Assembly: GCF_000266945.1 (NCBI RefSeq)
Contig: NC_018025.1
Location: 1,426,001 to 1,490,000 of the forward strand
Length of the DNA stretch: 64,000 nt
Direction of reading: 5' to 3'
Source of the DNA: Desulfomonile tiedjei DSM 6799
GTDB lineage: Bacteria; Desulfobacterota; Desulfomonilia; Desulfomonilales; Desulfomonilaceae
The notes under the pieces are model-generated. The model made no database searches and was not told where the DNA came from. It saw only the letters and a program-made list of their open reading frames with translations. This document shows, piece after piece, positions 52,563-61,352 of the stretch. Made by a program: the position numbers and the translations under genes. Each line of letters starts with the position of its first letter. Positions within the stretch are counted from its first letter, which is position 1.

Positions 52563-55500
52563 TCAGGACGCGTTTTGTTGCCGATTTCTATAAATCATAT
52601 AATAAATCATCGGAACTACAATAAGCGTAAAAATTGTGGAAGCAAAAACACCGAAAATAAACGACCACGCGAGTCCGGAGAATACCGGATCGAGCGTTAT
52701 TATCCACGATCCGAAAATTGCCGCACCTGCAGTCAAAAGAATAGGAGTGAACCGTACGGACCCGGATTCCACAATCGCCTGTTTCAGATCTTCACCTGCA
52801 GCAACACGCATATGGATGAAATCAATAAGAATAATGGAATTCCTTACCACTATTCCGGCGAGCGCAATCATCCCTATCATTCCTGTTGCAGTGAAGAAGA
52901 TCGCGTCCCGGTACTGTCCGATATCGTGAGCCATAAGCATGTTCAGGAGCGCAAAACCCGGCATGATGCCGATCATGGTCAGGGGAATGGCAACCATAAT
53001 AACCAGAGGAACCGTGAACGATTCCGTCTGCTGGACCAGTAGTATGTAAATCAGAATCAACGCTCCGAGAAACGCAAGCCCCAAATCCCGGAACACCTCC
53101 AGAGTGATTTTCCATTCGCCTTCACCTGCCCAGTTCAGCCGAAATCCCGACGAAAGCGGTTTCTCTTCACTGGCGGAGGTAAGCTGAAGTATCGCATCCA
53201 CAGGGCTGCGACCGGCGGTTTCTCCAGTGACAAAAACCACTCGCTCCATGTTCTTTCGGTAAATGGTTTTGTCCGCAATTGTGGATTTCAGCTCGCCCAA
53301 TTCATGGAACGGCACCATGCTTCCATCCGGAGCCTTTACTCTGATAGGGCCCATATCTTCAGGACGCGAACGGAGGGATCTGGGAAGCCTCAGGTTTACT
53401 TCCAGAGGGGTACGTTCCGTGTCGGTGTGCAGAATTGTGGGGGAGTCACCTCCCAGGAATACCTTTGCAGACCGGGCCACATCCTCTACGGTAATGCCAT
53501 GCAGACCGGCTTTTACTCGATCCACAACGAAATTGTACTGGACCTGATCGGCTTCAACCGAATCGTCCACATCCACCACCTGTGGGGTGGATTCCATCAA
53601 TTTACGCACCCTTGCAGCTTCTTTGATCAAATCCTGGTATGAGGCGGTCGGGGGGCCATAGACTTCCGCCACAATGGTAGAGAATACCGGGGGGCCGGGA
53701 GGCACTTCGACGATCTTGATGTTTGCGCCGTTCTGTTGCGCTATCTTCTCAATATCCGGCCGAATGCGCAATACGATTGCATGGCTTTGTTCCTGGCGCT
53801 CGTGTTTGTCCAGGAGATTGACTCGCACATCCGCGACGTTGCTGCCCTGCCTGAAGTAGTATTGTCTGACCATGCCATTGAAATCGATGGGCGATCCGGT
53901 CCCCACGTACGAAGCAACATCCCGGACCTCATTTACGGTTGTGAGGTAACGCTCCACATCCCGGGCGACCTTGTCAGTATCTTCGAGAGTTGTCCCTTCG
54001 GGCATATCGATGAGAATAAGGAATTCGTTTTTATTATCAAAGGGCAGCATTTTCACAGGAACCAGCTTCACTACAACGAGCAGCATGGAAAAAACGAGAG
54101 CTGCTACAACTCCGCCCAGAAACAGAAGGCTTTTTTTCCGATTCTCCAATAATGGTACAAGCATGCGGCTGTACGTCCGGTAGATCCACCCTGTCTTGAA
54201 ATCATACGGCTTATCCGGCTTGTCGTATTCATGTTTCAGGGCATGGTACGTAGTCCAGGGAGTAACGGTAAACGCTATTACCAGAGACATGATCATAGCA
54301 ATGGGCACATTCAGCGCCATGGGCCGCATATACGGGCCCATCATGCCGGTAATGAAGAAGAGCGGTATGAATGAAGCTATGACCGCGAGTGTGGCCAGGA
54401 TGGTAGGCGGCCTTACCTCGTCTACGGCAAGTAGGGTCGCGTCCAGCGGTGGATGGGTTTTCAATTTGAAATGACGATGAATGTTCTCGACATCCACAAT
54501 CGGGTCGTCCACCAGGAGCCCCAGGGACAAGATAAGCGCAAACAAGGTGACACGGTTGATGGAGTACCCGACCAGGAGATTCGCCAGGAGCGTCACCGCG
54601 AGCGTCATGGGAACCGCAAGGGCCACAATCATGGACTCTCTCCAGCCGAGCATGACCGTCAGCAACGCTATTATGCTGATTACCGCAATTCCCAGATGCT
54701 TCACGAGCTCGTCTACTTTTTCGTCAGCAGTCTTTCCATAATCACGGGTGATGAGCACCTGCATGTCCGAAGGAATCACGGTTGCTTTTAACTCTTGAAT
54801 TTTCCTGATGAGCCCTTCCGAGATCTGTACGGCATTGGTTCCCTTCCGTTTTGAAACCGCAATGGTGACCTGGTTATAGGGGCCGGCCTGCCGACCTGCC
54901 GCGGTACCTGCCGTTTCACGGTCCCGTTCGGCACCGGGGCCGAAGGCGAGACGTGTATAGCCTTGTACCTCTTGCGGGCCGTCCACAACGGTTGCCACAT
55001 CTCGCAGGTACACAGCCTTGCCTTCATTGACCGTAAGAACCACATCCATCACATCGTCGGCACTCTTCAGGAAAGGCCCGGCATCCACCAGTATTTCCCG
55101 GTTGAGCACATCCATGGAACCCGCTCGGAGATTCACGTTTGCAGCTTTTAGCGCACGCTCCATTTCCAGGACGGAAACCTGACGGGTAGCCATTTTTTCA
55201 GGGTCAAGCAGCACTTTCACCTGTCGTTTGCGCCCTCCGAGCACATACGCGCGACCGGTATCAGGGATATTTTGCAGCCGATGCACCAGCTCGTCCGCCA
55301 CCCTGCGCAGTTCATAATCGGAATATACCTTGCTGTACAGGGCAAATGTCACAATAGGAACGTCATCGATCTCGATCGGGCGGACCACCCAACCGGTAAC
55401 CCCCGGAGGAACCTGATCCACGTACGACATGATTTTGCTGTGAGTCTTGAGAATGCTGTTTTCTCTATTCTCGCCCACATAGAAGCGTACCGTCACCACC

Positions 55501-55799
55501 GCAGATCCCGGCATGGATCGCGAATATACGTATTCCACTCCGTCGATTTCCCAGAGCTTGCGTTCCAGATTAATCGTCACCAGATTTTCTATTTCCGCGG
55601 GTGAAGCGCCGGGGAAGTTGATCATAATGTCAATGACCGGCACTACGATCTGGGGCTCTTCTTCCCTGGGGGTGAGAATCAGCGCCGCAACTCCGGCGAG
55701 AATCGATGCAATAATGAATATGATTGGGAGCTTGGAGGTGAGAAACGCCTCGACTATCCGCCCTGTGAACCCGAGATGATACTTGTCGGAAAGACTCAT
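52563..55799 (-). CDS. RND-family efflux pump inner-membrane protein
   Basis: The 1078-residue protein has the AcrB/CzcA fold: one helix, a large periplasmic loop, six helices with the proton-relay motif LSLGLLVDDPIVDVENIHRH in TM4, a second loop and a closing helix set. The first loop contains PGASPAEIENLV, a family hallmark. The sequence is closest to the hydrophobe exporters rather than the heavy-metal CzcA type, but substrate is not clear. The adaptor (MFP) and outer-membrane channel genes are not adjacent; the region upstream is occupied by a family C repeat and IS1182. It is monocistronic in this window. Confidence 0.9.
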   Translation of the reverse strand: MSLSDKYHLGFTGRIVEAFLTSKLPIIFIIASILAGVAALILTPREEEPQIVVPVIDIMINFPGASPAEIENLVTINLERKLWEIDGVEYVYSRSMPGSAVVTVRFYVGENRENSILKTHSKIMSYVDQVPPGVTGWVVRPIEIDDVPIVTFALYSKVYSDYELRRVADELVHRLQNIPDTGRAYVLGGRKRQVKVLLDPEKMATRQVSVLEMERALKAANVNLRAGSMDVLNREILVDAGPFLKSADDVMDVVLTVNEGKAVYLRDVATVVDGPQEVQGYTRLAFGPGAERDRETAGTAAGRQAGPYNQVTIAVSKRKGTNAVQISEGLIRKIQELKATVIPSDMQVLITRDYGKTADEKVDELVKHLGIAVISIIALLTVMLGWRESMIVALAVPMTLAVTLLANLLVGYSINRVTLFALILSLGLLVDDPIVDVENIHRHFKLKTHPPLDATLLAVDEVRPPTILATLAVIASFIPLFFITGMMGPYMRPMALNVPIAMIMSLVIAFTVTPWTTYHALKHEYDKPDKPYDFKTGWIYRTYSRMLVPLLENRKKSLLFLGGVVAALVFSMLLVVVKLVPVKMLPFDNKNEFLILIDMPEGTTLEDTDKVARDVERYLTTVNEVRDVASYVGTGSPIDFNGMVRQYYFRQGSNVADVRVNLLDKHERQEQSHAIVLRIRPDIEKIAQQNGANIKIVEVPPGPPVFSTIVAEVYGPPTASYQDLIKEAARVRKLMESTPQVVDVDDSVEADQVQYNFVVDRVKAGLHGITVEDVARSAKVFLGGDSPTILHTDTERTPLEVNLRLPRSLRSRPEDMGPIRVKAPDGSMVPFHELGELKSTIADKTIYRKNMERVVFVTGETAGRSPVDAILQLTSASEEKPLSSGFRLNWAGEGEWKITLEVFRDLGLAFLGALILIYILLVQQTESFTVPLVIMVAIPLTMIGIMPGFALLNMLMAHDIGQYRDAIFFTATGMIGMIALAGIVVRNSIILIDFIHMRVAAGEDLKQAIVESGSVRFTPILLTAGAAIFGSWIITLDPVFSGLAWSFIFGVFASTIFTLIVVPMIYYMIYRNRQQNAS

Positions 55800-55925
55800 T
55801 ATTCCGTCTCTCGAATGAATATTCCCTCATAGAACGGAAGAATTGACGGACACACTAGCACCGGGTTTGACCGCGGTCAACCGAACTTAGCGCCATTGGG
55901 GTATTCATTTAGTTGTAAGTAGAGG

Positions 55926-56118
55926 AGGTTTCTGCAGCCCCATAGGGGCTACACAACAGTAGCCGTGGGTGCAAACCCACGGAAGCGATACAGGAAGTCC
56001 TTTGTCTTGAAACCCTGGAGGGGGTCGACCAACGACATTTGAGCATTGTCGTCTATTGGTCGACCCTTTCAGGGTCGCTCAATTAGGACTGGGGGCGTGC
56101 CGCTGTCCACGGGTTGAC
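55926..56118 (-). repeat. Family C repeat, copy 3, left part (interrupted)
   Basis: In inverted order it contains AGCCCCATAGGGGCT, CCGTGGGTGCAAACCCACGG, CGACCCTTTCAGGGTCG and the left half of CCACGGGTTGACACCCGTGG, which is cut by the insertion sequence at 56118. The remaining half continues at 57800. Confidence 0.82.
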
Positions 56119-57803
56119 GAAACTGTCTCAAAACTCCATTTTGGGCTCGCGATTTGCCAAGAGATGTACTAGAAAGGAGAGGAATTCAACAACCACGAGG
56201 CTGTCATGGGCAAACAGATCCGGGCCGATTACGAACAGATCTTGATGTTTCCGCCGTCAGTGGAAGACTGGGTGGCTAAGGATCACCCGGCGCGCTTTAT
56301 CCGAGATTTCGTGGATTCCTTGGATCTGTCCGAGTTGGGAATCGAGGTTCCCGACAGCGATACAGGACGTCCTCCGTATGCGCCAGATCTTCTGTTGAAG
56401 GTGTGGCTTTTCGGATACTTCAATCGGATCAGGAGTACCCGTAAGCTTGAGAAGGGTTGCCTTGAGAATATGGGGCTGATTTGGCTGACGGGGATGAATG
56501 CTCCGGATCATAATTCCTTATGGCGATTCTTCAAGGCGAACAAGAAATCATTGAGGCATCTGTTCAGACAGTCGATTCGTGTTGCTCTGAAGGCCGATCT
56601 GATCGGTCTAGCTCTTCATGCCGTGGACGGGACCAAGATCCAAGCCGTCTCATCCAACGACAAGGCTCGGGGTCGTGAGCACCTGGAGAGGTTTCTGGAA
56701 AGTGTTTCGGAGAGATTGGACCGCACGATTGCCGATGCGATGACTGAGATAGAGAGAGCCGAGCGGGAAGAGACCGGTGAGTATCGCCTTCCGCAGTCCA
56801 TGCAAGACGGATTGAAACGGAAACAGCGGATACAAGAGGCTCTGAAGGAGTTGGATGAATCGGACAAGAAGTCAGTTCACCCTTCGGAACCGGAAGCTCG
56901 CTTTATGAAGAATCGCCGGACCAAAGACTTGTCGTACAACGCTCAGGCGGTTGCCGACCAAAAGAGCGGCCTTATCGTGGCCGCAGATGTGGTCACGGAT
57001 GGGGCCGACAACGGGCAATTGGTCCCCATGCTCGACAAGGTGAAAGAGAATCTGGGCGCTGTGGCAGAGGAAAATGTGGCGGACGGGGGATATTTTTCCT
57101 CAGGGCAGATAGGTCTGGCCCATGAGCGAGAATACGGCATTCTTATCGGGAAATCGTCAGGGGAAATTGTTTCCGAGAGAGGTGCGGATGAGGATCTCTA
57201 TCACCGATCCCGGTTCGTCTTTGATCAGGAGCGTGATTGCTTCATATGCCCTGAAGGGCGCTTGTTGCCTTTTCATCAGCGGAAAATTAACGGCAAGAAC
57301 CACAATGAGGTTCGCAGGTATCACTGCAAGGATTTTCTAACGTGTCCCAATCGCTGGAAATGCTCCAAGAGCAAGAACGGACGCCTCATAGACCTCAGCG
57401 TTTACGAGGCGGCCCTAGAACGACACCGCAGCAAGAGGGAAAAACCAGAGAACAAAGAGCGCCTGAAGACTCGAAAGAAGATTATCGAGCCACCGTTTGC
57501 CTGGATCAAGAGCGCATTAAGCTTTCGGCGATGGACCGTGGCCGGAATCGACAACGTAAAGGCCCAGTGGGACCTTATTTGCACGACCATAAATCTCAGG
57601 AAGCTCTACCACCATTGGGTATCCGGCGAGGTGGCATTCACGTAAGCAGCCGGAGGGAGACCATGACCTTATAACGGACAGTACACTCGGATCGAACCTC
57701 GCCTGATCTTCACTTGACGGGACTGCTTTTTTCCCAGAAGCAGGTCCTCCCGTCCGGCTTGCGTGATTCGCCGCAGTGCGCAGGTTTTGAGACGCTTTCT
57801 GAC
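56115..57803 (+). mobile_element. IS1182-family insertion sequence with 4-bp target duplication
   Basis: The element itself runs from 56119 to 57799 (1681 bp). Its ends GAAACTGTCTCAAAAC (56119-56134) and the complement of GTTTTGAGACGCTTTC (57784-57799) match at 14 of 16 positions. TGAC is duplicated at 56115-56118 and 57800-57803. It lies inside family C repeat. The single internal gene is an intact transposase. Joining the flanks at one TGAC restores the hairpin CACGGGTTGACACCC. Confidence 0.88.
56206..57645 (+). CDS. IS1182-family DDE transposase
   Basis: The 479-residue protein starts MGKQIRADYEQILMFPPS, with the DUF772-type N-terminal domain (DLLLKVWLFGYFNRIRSTRK) followed by a DDE catalytic domain. 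The first Asp is in HAVDGTKIQAVS, the second in VADGGYFSS, and Glu in KIIEPPFAWIKSALSFRRW. A cysteine cluster (FICPEG and HCKDFLTCPNRWKC) near 340-390 fits a zinc-binding insertion typical of this family. No frameshift or stop is present, so it may be active. Shine-Dalgarno GAAAGGAGAGG lies upstream of the ATG with a spacing of about 20 nt; another start may be used. Confidence 0.93.
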   Translation: MGKQIRADYEQILMFPPSVEDWVAKDHPARFIRDFVDSLDLSELGIEVPDSDTGRPPYAPDLLLKVWLFGYFNRIRSTRKLEKGCLENMGLIWLTGMNAPDHNSLWRFFKANKKSLRHLFRQSIRVALKADLIGLALHAVDGTKIQAVSSNDKARGREHLERFLESVSERLDRTIADAMTEIERAEREETGEYRLPQSMQDGLKRKQRIQEALKELDESDKKSVHPSEPEARFMKNRRTKDLSYNAQAVADQKSGLIVAADVVTDGADNGQLVPMLDKVKENLGAVAEENVADGGYFSSGQIGLAHEREYGILIGKSSGEIVSERGADEDLYHRSRFVFDQERDCFICPEGRLLPFHQRKINGKNHNEVRRYHCKDFLTCPNRWKCSKSKNGRLIDLSVYEAALERHRSKREKPENKERLKTRKKIIEPPFAWIKSALSFRRWTVAGIDNVKAQWDLICTTINLRKLYHHWVSGEVAFT

Positions 57804-57850
57804 ACCCATGGCTATTATCGGGCCGCCCTTGCAGGGCCGTGCCCGCTCAT
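57800..57850 (-). repeat. Family C repeat, copy 3, right remnant
   Basis: TGACACCCATGGCTATTATC continues the hairpin cut at 56118. It goes on to GGCCGCCCTTGCAGGGC, the module that begins the family in other copies. The rest of 57851-58224 contains no supported gene. Confidence 0.8.
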
Positions 57851-58224
57851 TAGTGAAAGGTTGCCCCGTTAAGTATGCACTCAGTCTTGCGGGGAAGACA
57901 ACTCTTATGGACTGGCATTTGCGAGGAGCAGAACGACAAAGCAATCTCCATGAATATGAGATTACCACGCTTTTCCCTCAATGACATATCTTTCACCGGC
58001 CCCTCTCCGCGCGTGATTGAAGAGATACACCATCGATTCGTACCAGTCTTTCGATCCATCGTATCAATAACACAGTCTTCGTTTGTGTGGAAAAAATGGC
58101 TCGACAGGAAGAGGCTTTTGGGATTATGTTAATGAGGATACAGGGTTGGGGGCGCTTTTTTTCCAGCCCGAAATAACATCGGACTTGACATTAAACCAGT
58201 TTTTCTGGTAACGAGAATATCTTC

Positions 58225-58461
58225 GTGAAGAAGGTCGGCACAACCTGGAAGCTCGTCGGTGACTCGCTCCAGCTCGGTGCGTCGATTGTCTTCGCGATCT
58301 TTATCGGAGCCGGCCTGGGTTATTGGCTGGACGGTAAATTCGGAACATTTCCATATTTGAGTATAATCTTCTTTTGTTTCGGAATTGCGGCTGCCGCCCG
58401 CAATGTCTGGATTGAAGTGCGAAAGCAGCTTCGGTCCGACAGAGATACAGATCGTACATGA
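58225..58461 (+). CDS. atpZ: AtpZ/AtpQ-like F0 assembly protein
   Basis: The 78-residue protein has two membrane helices (LGASIVFAIFIGAGLGYWLD and YLSIIFFCFGIAAAARNVWI) and the GYWLDGKFG motif of the AtpZ/ATPase_gene1 family. These small proteins are found beside atpI and may help F0 assembly or Mg/Ca handling. The start is GTG. Its stop overlaps the atpI ATG by four bases (ATGA). First gene of the F0 operon. Confidence 0.85.
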   Translation: MKKVGTTWKLVGDSLQLGASIVFAIFIGAGLGYWLDGKFGTFPYLSIIFFCFGIAAAARNVWIEVRKQLRSDRDTDRT

Positions 58462-58841
58462 ACCTTGAAAGAATCCCTGGAATCTGGTTTTTGCTTTCCG
58501 GTGCGGTGTACGTCGTGGGGCTCCCCTTATGTTTTGCATTTGCCCCTCGAGAATTCGCCATCGGATTTGCCGCAGGTGGAGCGCTTGTGCTGCTGAATGC
58601 CTGGGTTTCTGCAAGAAGAATCAAGAAAGCCGATTTCCCTAACAGAGGCCGTGTCACAGCATCGTTATTGGGTGGCTTTTACGTGCGGCTCATCATGCTC
58701 GGAATTTGTTTGTACGCGTTTATTGCTTACGTTCACGTCGATCCCGTAGGTCTGGTGACCGGCTTGTCGGTAGTGCCTGCCGGCCTGTTGTTTATGCTGG
58801 TCCTTATCTACGTAGCGAATAGAAGACCAGAGGAGGTCTAA
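58458..58841 (+). CDS. atpI: ATP synthase protein I
   Basis: The 127-residue protein has four hydrophobic segments (WFLLSGAVYVVGLPLCFAFA, FAAGGALVLLNAWVSA and two near the end) typical of AtpI, which aids assembly of the c-ring. It overlaps atpZ and ends 3 nt before atpB. Low conservation is normal for this family. Confidence 0.82.
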   Translation: MNLERIPGIWFLLSGAVYVVGLPLCFAFAPREFAIGFAAGGALVLLNAWVSARRIKKADFPNRGRVTASLLGGFYVRLIMLGICLYAFIAYVHVDPVGLVTGLSVVPAGLLFMLVLIYVANRRPEEV

Positions 58842-58844
58842 TCC

Positions 58845-59564
58845 ATGGCAGATATCCATCCACCCGTGTTGACGGACGTCATCTCCAATCCTGCGTACCA
58901 TTCCATGGAGCCGTTCTGGCACCAGTGGGGCGTAACTCACGCGGATTTGAATAATGTCCTCAATACCTGGCTCGTCATGGGAATTCTCATTGTCGCAGCC
59001 CTCATGGTGAAGAACAAACTGGAGACTGTCCCGAGGGGATCGCAGAACTTCTGGGAGGTGGTGATCTCAACCCTTGAGGACGTTGTGACCCAGACCATGG
59101 GACCCCATGGCCGGGCATATTTTCCGCTGATTGCGTCATTGGCATTGTTCATTCTTTCCTGCAACCTCATTGGTATCCTGCCCTGGTTCCAGTCAGCCAC
59201 CAATAACCTGAATACGACACTGGCGCTCGCGTTGGTGGCATTCGTGACTACCCATGCAGTGGGGATAAAAGAACATGGAGCCAAGTATTACCATCACTTT
59301 CTCGGGCCGGTACCATGGTTGATTCCTCTGATGCTGCCGATCGAGTTGATCGGGCACTTCAGCCGCATACTCTCTCTCAGCTTTCGTCTTTTCGGAAACA
59401 TAATGGGAGAGGATTTGGCCATTATCATTCTTACACTTCTGGTGCCGTACCTGGTACCGCTGCCCATGATGTTCCTGCAAGTGTTTACCTCTTTTATTCA
59501 GACATTGGTATTCATCATGCTGACCATGATGTATATCGTCGGTTCGTTGGAAGAGGCTCACTGA
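58845..59564 (+). CDS. atpB: ATP synthase F0 subunit a
   Basis: The 239-residue subunit has five to six helices. The essential Arg lies in LSLSFRLFGNIMGEDLAIII. The helix after it (PMMFLQVFTSFIQTLVFIML) forms the exit half-channel. It works with the c-ring to pass protons across the membrane. It follows atpI with 3 nt between them and precedes atpE. No atpF, atpH, atpA, atpG, atpD or atpC is in the window, as is common in this bacterial group, where F1 genes are located elsewhere. Confidence 0.95.
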   Translation: MADIHPPVLTDVISNPAYHSMEPFWHQWGVTHADLNNVLNTWLVMGILIVAALMVKNKLETVPRGSQNFWEVVISTLEDVVTQTMGPHGRAYFPLIASLALFILSCNLIGILPWFQSATNNLNTTLALALVAFVTTHAVGIKEHGAKYYHHFLGPVPWLIPLMLPIELIGHFSRILSLSFRLFGNIMGEDLAIIILTLLVPYLVPLPMMFLQVFTSFIQTLVFIMLTMMYIVGSLEEAH

Positions 59565-59590
59565 TATCAGACACAAGGAGGTTTTGATCT

Positions 59591-59917
59591 ATGAAGAGAA
59601 CTGTTGTTACCGCATTGATGATTCTGGGAATTATGCTGATCGCCAGCGTTGCCTTTGCACAGGATGCAGGCAAAGCCGCAATCATTCAGTACACCGTATT
59701 GGCAGCAGGTCTGGCCATCGGACTTGGCGCAATCGGAAGTGGTATCGGTATGGGAACCGCAATCGGTGGAGCCTGCGAGGGAACCTCACGGAATCCGGAA
59801 GCCGGCGGCCGCATTCTGACCACCATGATCATCGGTCTGGCCATGATCGAGTCTCTGACCATTTACGCATTGGTCATAGCACTCATTCTTATGTTCGGTA
59901 ATCCTTACGTGAAATAA
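59591..59917 (+). CDS. atpE: ATP synthase F0 subunit c
   Basis: The 108-residue proteolipid is longer than the usual 80 because of an N-terminal 24-residue extension ([20 protein letters not shown], then AFAQ) that looks like a cleavable signal. Helix 1 has a Gly-rich [19 protein letters not shown]; helix 2 carries the ion-binding Glu87 in [14 protein letters not shown]. The Na+-binding Gln of Na+ type c subunits is replaced by Met54, and the helix-2 Val by Met, so proton coupling is more likely (inference). Shine-Dalgarno AAGGAGG is clear. Confidence 0.93.
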   Translation: MKRTVVTALMILGIMLIASVAFAQDAGKAAIIQYTVLAAGLAIGLGAIGSGIGMGTAIGGACEGTSRNPEAGGRILTTMIIGLAMIESLTIYALVIALILMFGNPYVK

Positions 59918-59928
59918 CTTGCTTCTTA

Positions 59929-59952
59929 GAGGAGCCTCTTTCGGGGCTCCTC
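59929..59952 (+). terminator. Terminator of the F0 operon
   Basis: GAGGAGCC (59929-59936) and GGCTCCTC (59945-59952) form a perfect 8-bp stem, with the loop TCTTTCGG, 12 bp after atpE. There is little T after it, so efficiency is uncertain. Confidence 0.65.
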
Positions 59953-60091
59953 TCCCCATTCAATTCCCTCTCCTAATTCGTTGACATTGAATTCGTTTCT
60001 GATACCATCCCGCTCGGCGATCTAGAGGTAATGGTTCCATTAGAGGCTTGGAAACACGGAGCCGGGAAAATCCATGTACAAAGGATGACTC

Positions 60092-60613
60092 GTGAAGTTT
60101 TCGGATATAATTCGTGAAAATACCCCCAAGATATTGGATGAACCACAGGAAAAAGACACGTCCCGGAGAACAGCGGCCATGGAATACGGTTCCTCTGGCA
60201 CAGCGCGTAAATACGAAAGCAATTATGGATACGCCAAATCTGCTGTGACCGACGCCCAGGACGAGGTGTCGTATTATGCTGGTGCGTCGGATGATTCTGA
60301 ATTTTCGCGTTTCCAGGATCGCTTGAGGCGAGGCAAAGTGAAAATATGCGACGGGTGCGGCGGATTGATGAATAAGACCTCCAGGAGTATTCTTTCGCCT
60401 CTGGCAGGATTCGTGCTCGTCTTGTTGGGAGTGGGACTGATGACATTCTACGGCATCACTACAAACTTTCTTCAGCCGCCGTGGTTCATAAAATTTGCAC
60501 TCCCTGCCAGCTACTACGTGGGATCCATATTCATCGGAGTCGGAATTCTCTTCTTTTTCATCAGAGAAAAAGTGTGGGTCTGCCACAGGTGCAAAGAAAT
60601 CCGGAAGAGATAA
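60092..60613 (+). CDS. Two-helix membrane protein with zinc-ribbon-like ends
   Basis: The 173-residue protein has a charged N-terminal 85 residues, a CDGC motif (KICDGCGGLMNK) directly before two helices (ILSPLAGFVLVLLGVGLMTF and YYVGSIFIGVGILFFFI) and a second CHRC motif at the end (VWVCHRCKEIRKR). The two CxxC pairs, one on each side of the hairpin of helices, would sit on the same side of the membrane and can share a zinc. The function is unknown; the position after atpE suggests no operon, because a terminator lies between. Confidence 0.65.
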   Translation: MKFSDIIRENTPKILDEPQEKDTSRRTAAMEYGSSGTARKYESNYGYAKSAVTDAQDEVSYYAGASDDSEFSRFQDRLRRGKVKICDGCGGLMNKTSRSILSPLAGFVLVLLGVGLMTFYGITTNFLQPPWFIKFALPASYYVGSIFIGVGILFFFIREKVWVCHRCKEIRKR

Positions 60614-60999
60614 GACTGAAATAGGCGCTAAGACCAGGGCATCCACGTTCAACCTTCTTGTCGGGCGGTGTCCCCGTCCTCCCGCGTTGATGGAAATGTG
60701 CACGTACAGCATAGATCAAACATTGAGCGATCAGATCAATGGCAACATTTGACGGAATTGCTGAATGGGCGGTTCCGATGCTATTCGTGAAGGCAGGATC
60801 ACACCTGCGCTTGCGGCCAAATTTGGGCAATCACGCCTCCTCAATTTCAAGAATGCCGGATCGGCATTCTGAGACAGTCTCCACAGGTGCGCCCCTACCC
60901 AATTAATAGGAATGAAAAAATGAGGTTCGCTGCGCTCACCACTTCTACGCGGGTTATCAACCGGTAATGAATCAGCGATCCATTGACTTCTGTTTCTGC

Positions 61000-61215
61000 G
61001 CCCTGGAAGGGCGGCCCAATAGTAGCCACGGGTGTAACCCGTGGACAGCGCCATGTCCATGAACATGGTTCAACGACCCTGAAAGGGTCGACCAACAGGC
61101 AATGATTCCCAAATGTCATTGGTGGACCCTTTCAGGGTCCTGAAGACAAAGGATTTGCCGTATCGCTTCCGTGGGTTTGCACCCACGGCTACTGTTGGGT
61201 AGCCCCTTCGGGGCT
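61000..61215 (+). repeat. Family C modular hairpin repeat, copy 4
   Basis: Hairpins in order: GCCCTGGAAGGGC (61000), CCACGGGTGTAACCCGTGG (61026), CCATGTCCATGAACATGG (61051), CGACCCTGAAAGGGTCG (61074), CAATGA/TCATTG (61100-61121), GGACCCTTTCAGGGTCC (61124), linker GAAGACAAAGGATTTGCCGT, CCGTGGGTTTGCACCCACGG (61169) and AGCCCCTTCGGGGCT (61201). It lies about 80 bp upstream of the rpsF leader. The part of the gap between 60614 and 60995 contains no supported gene. Confidence 0.88.
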
Positions 61216-61291
61216 GAAGAAACCTCCCCCATGCGTAACTGGGTATTTTTTTCGTCATCCCGTACTTGAAATTCCGTACAAAAGCAGGTAA

Positions 61292-61338
61292 GGTATTTTT
61301 TTTCACCACTCCTTGCCCCCCGAGTGGGGCTTGATACC
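61292..61338 (+). promoter_or_regulatory. Possible S6:S18 leader motif upstream of rpsF
   Basis: The mRNA leader can form an outer stem GGTAT (61292-61296) with ATACC (61334-61338) and an inner stem CCACTC (61306-61311) with GAGTGG (61322-61327), with CCCCCCG in the loop next to the stem. A CCG-containing element just before rpsF is the known autoregulatory site for the S6:S18 complex. The fit is only structural and by position. Confidence 0.4.
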
Positions 61339-61352
61339 CGAAAGGAGCGCCG

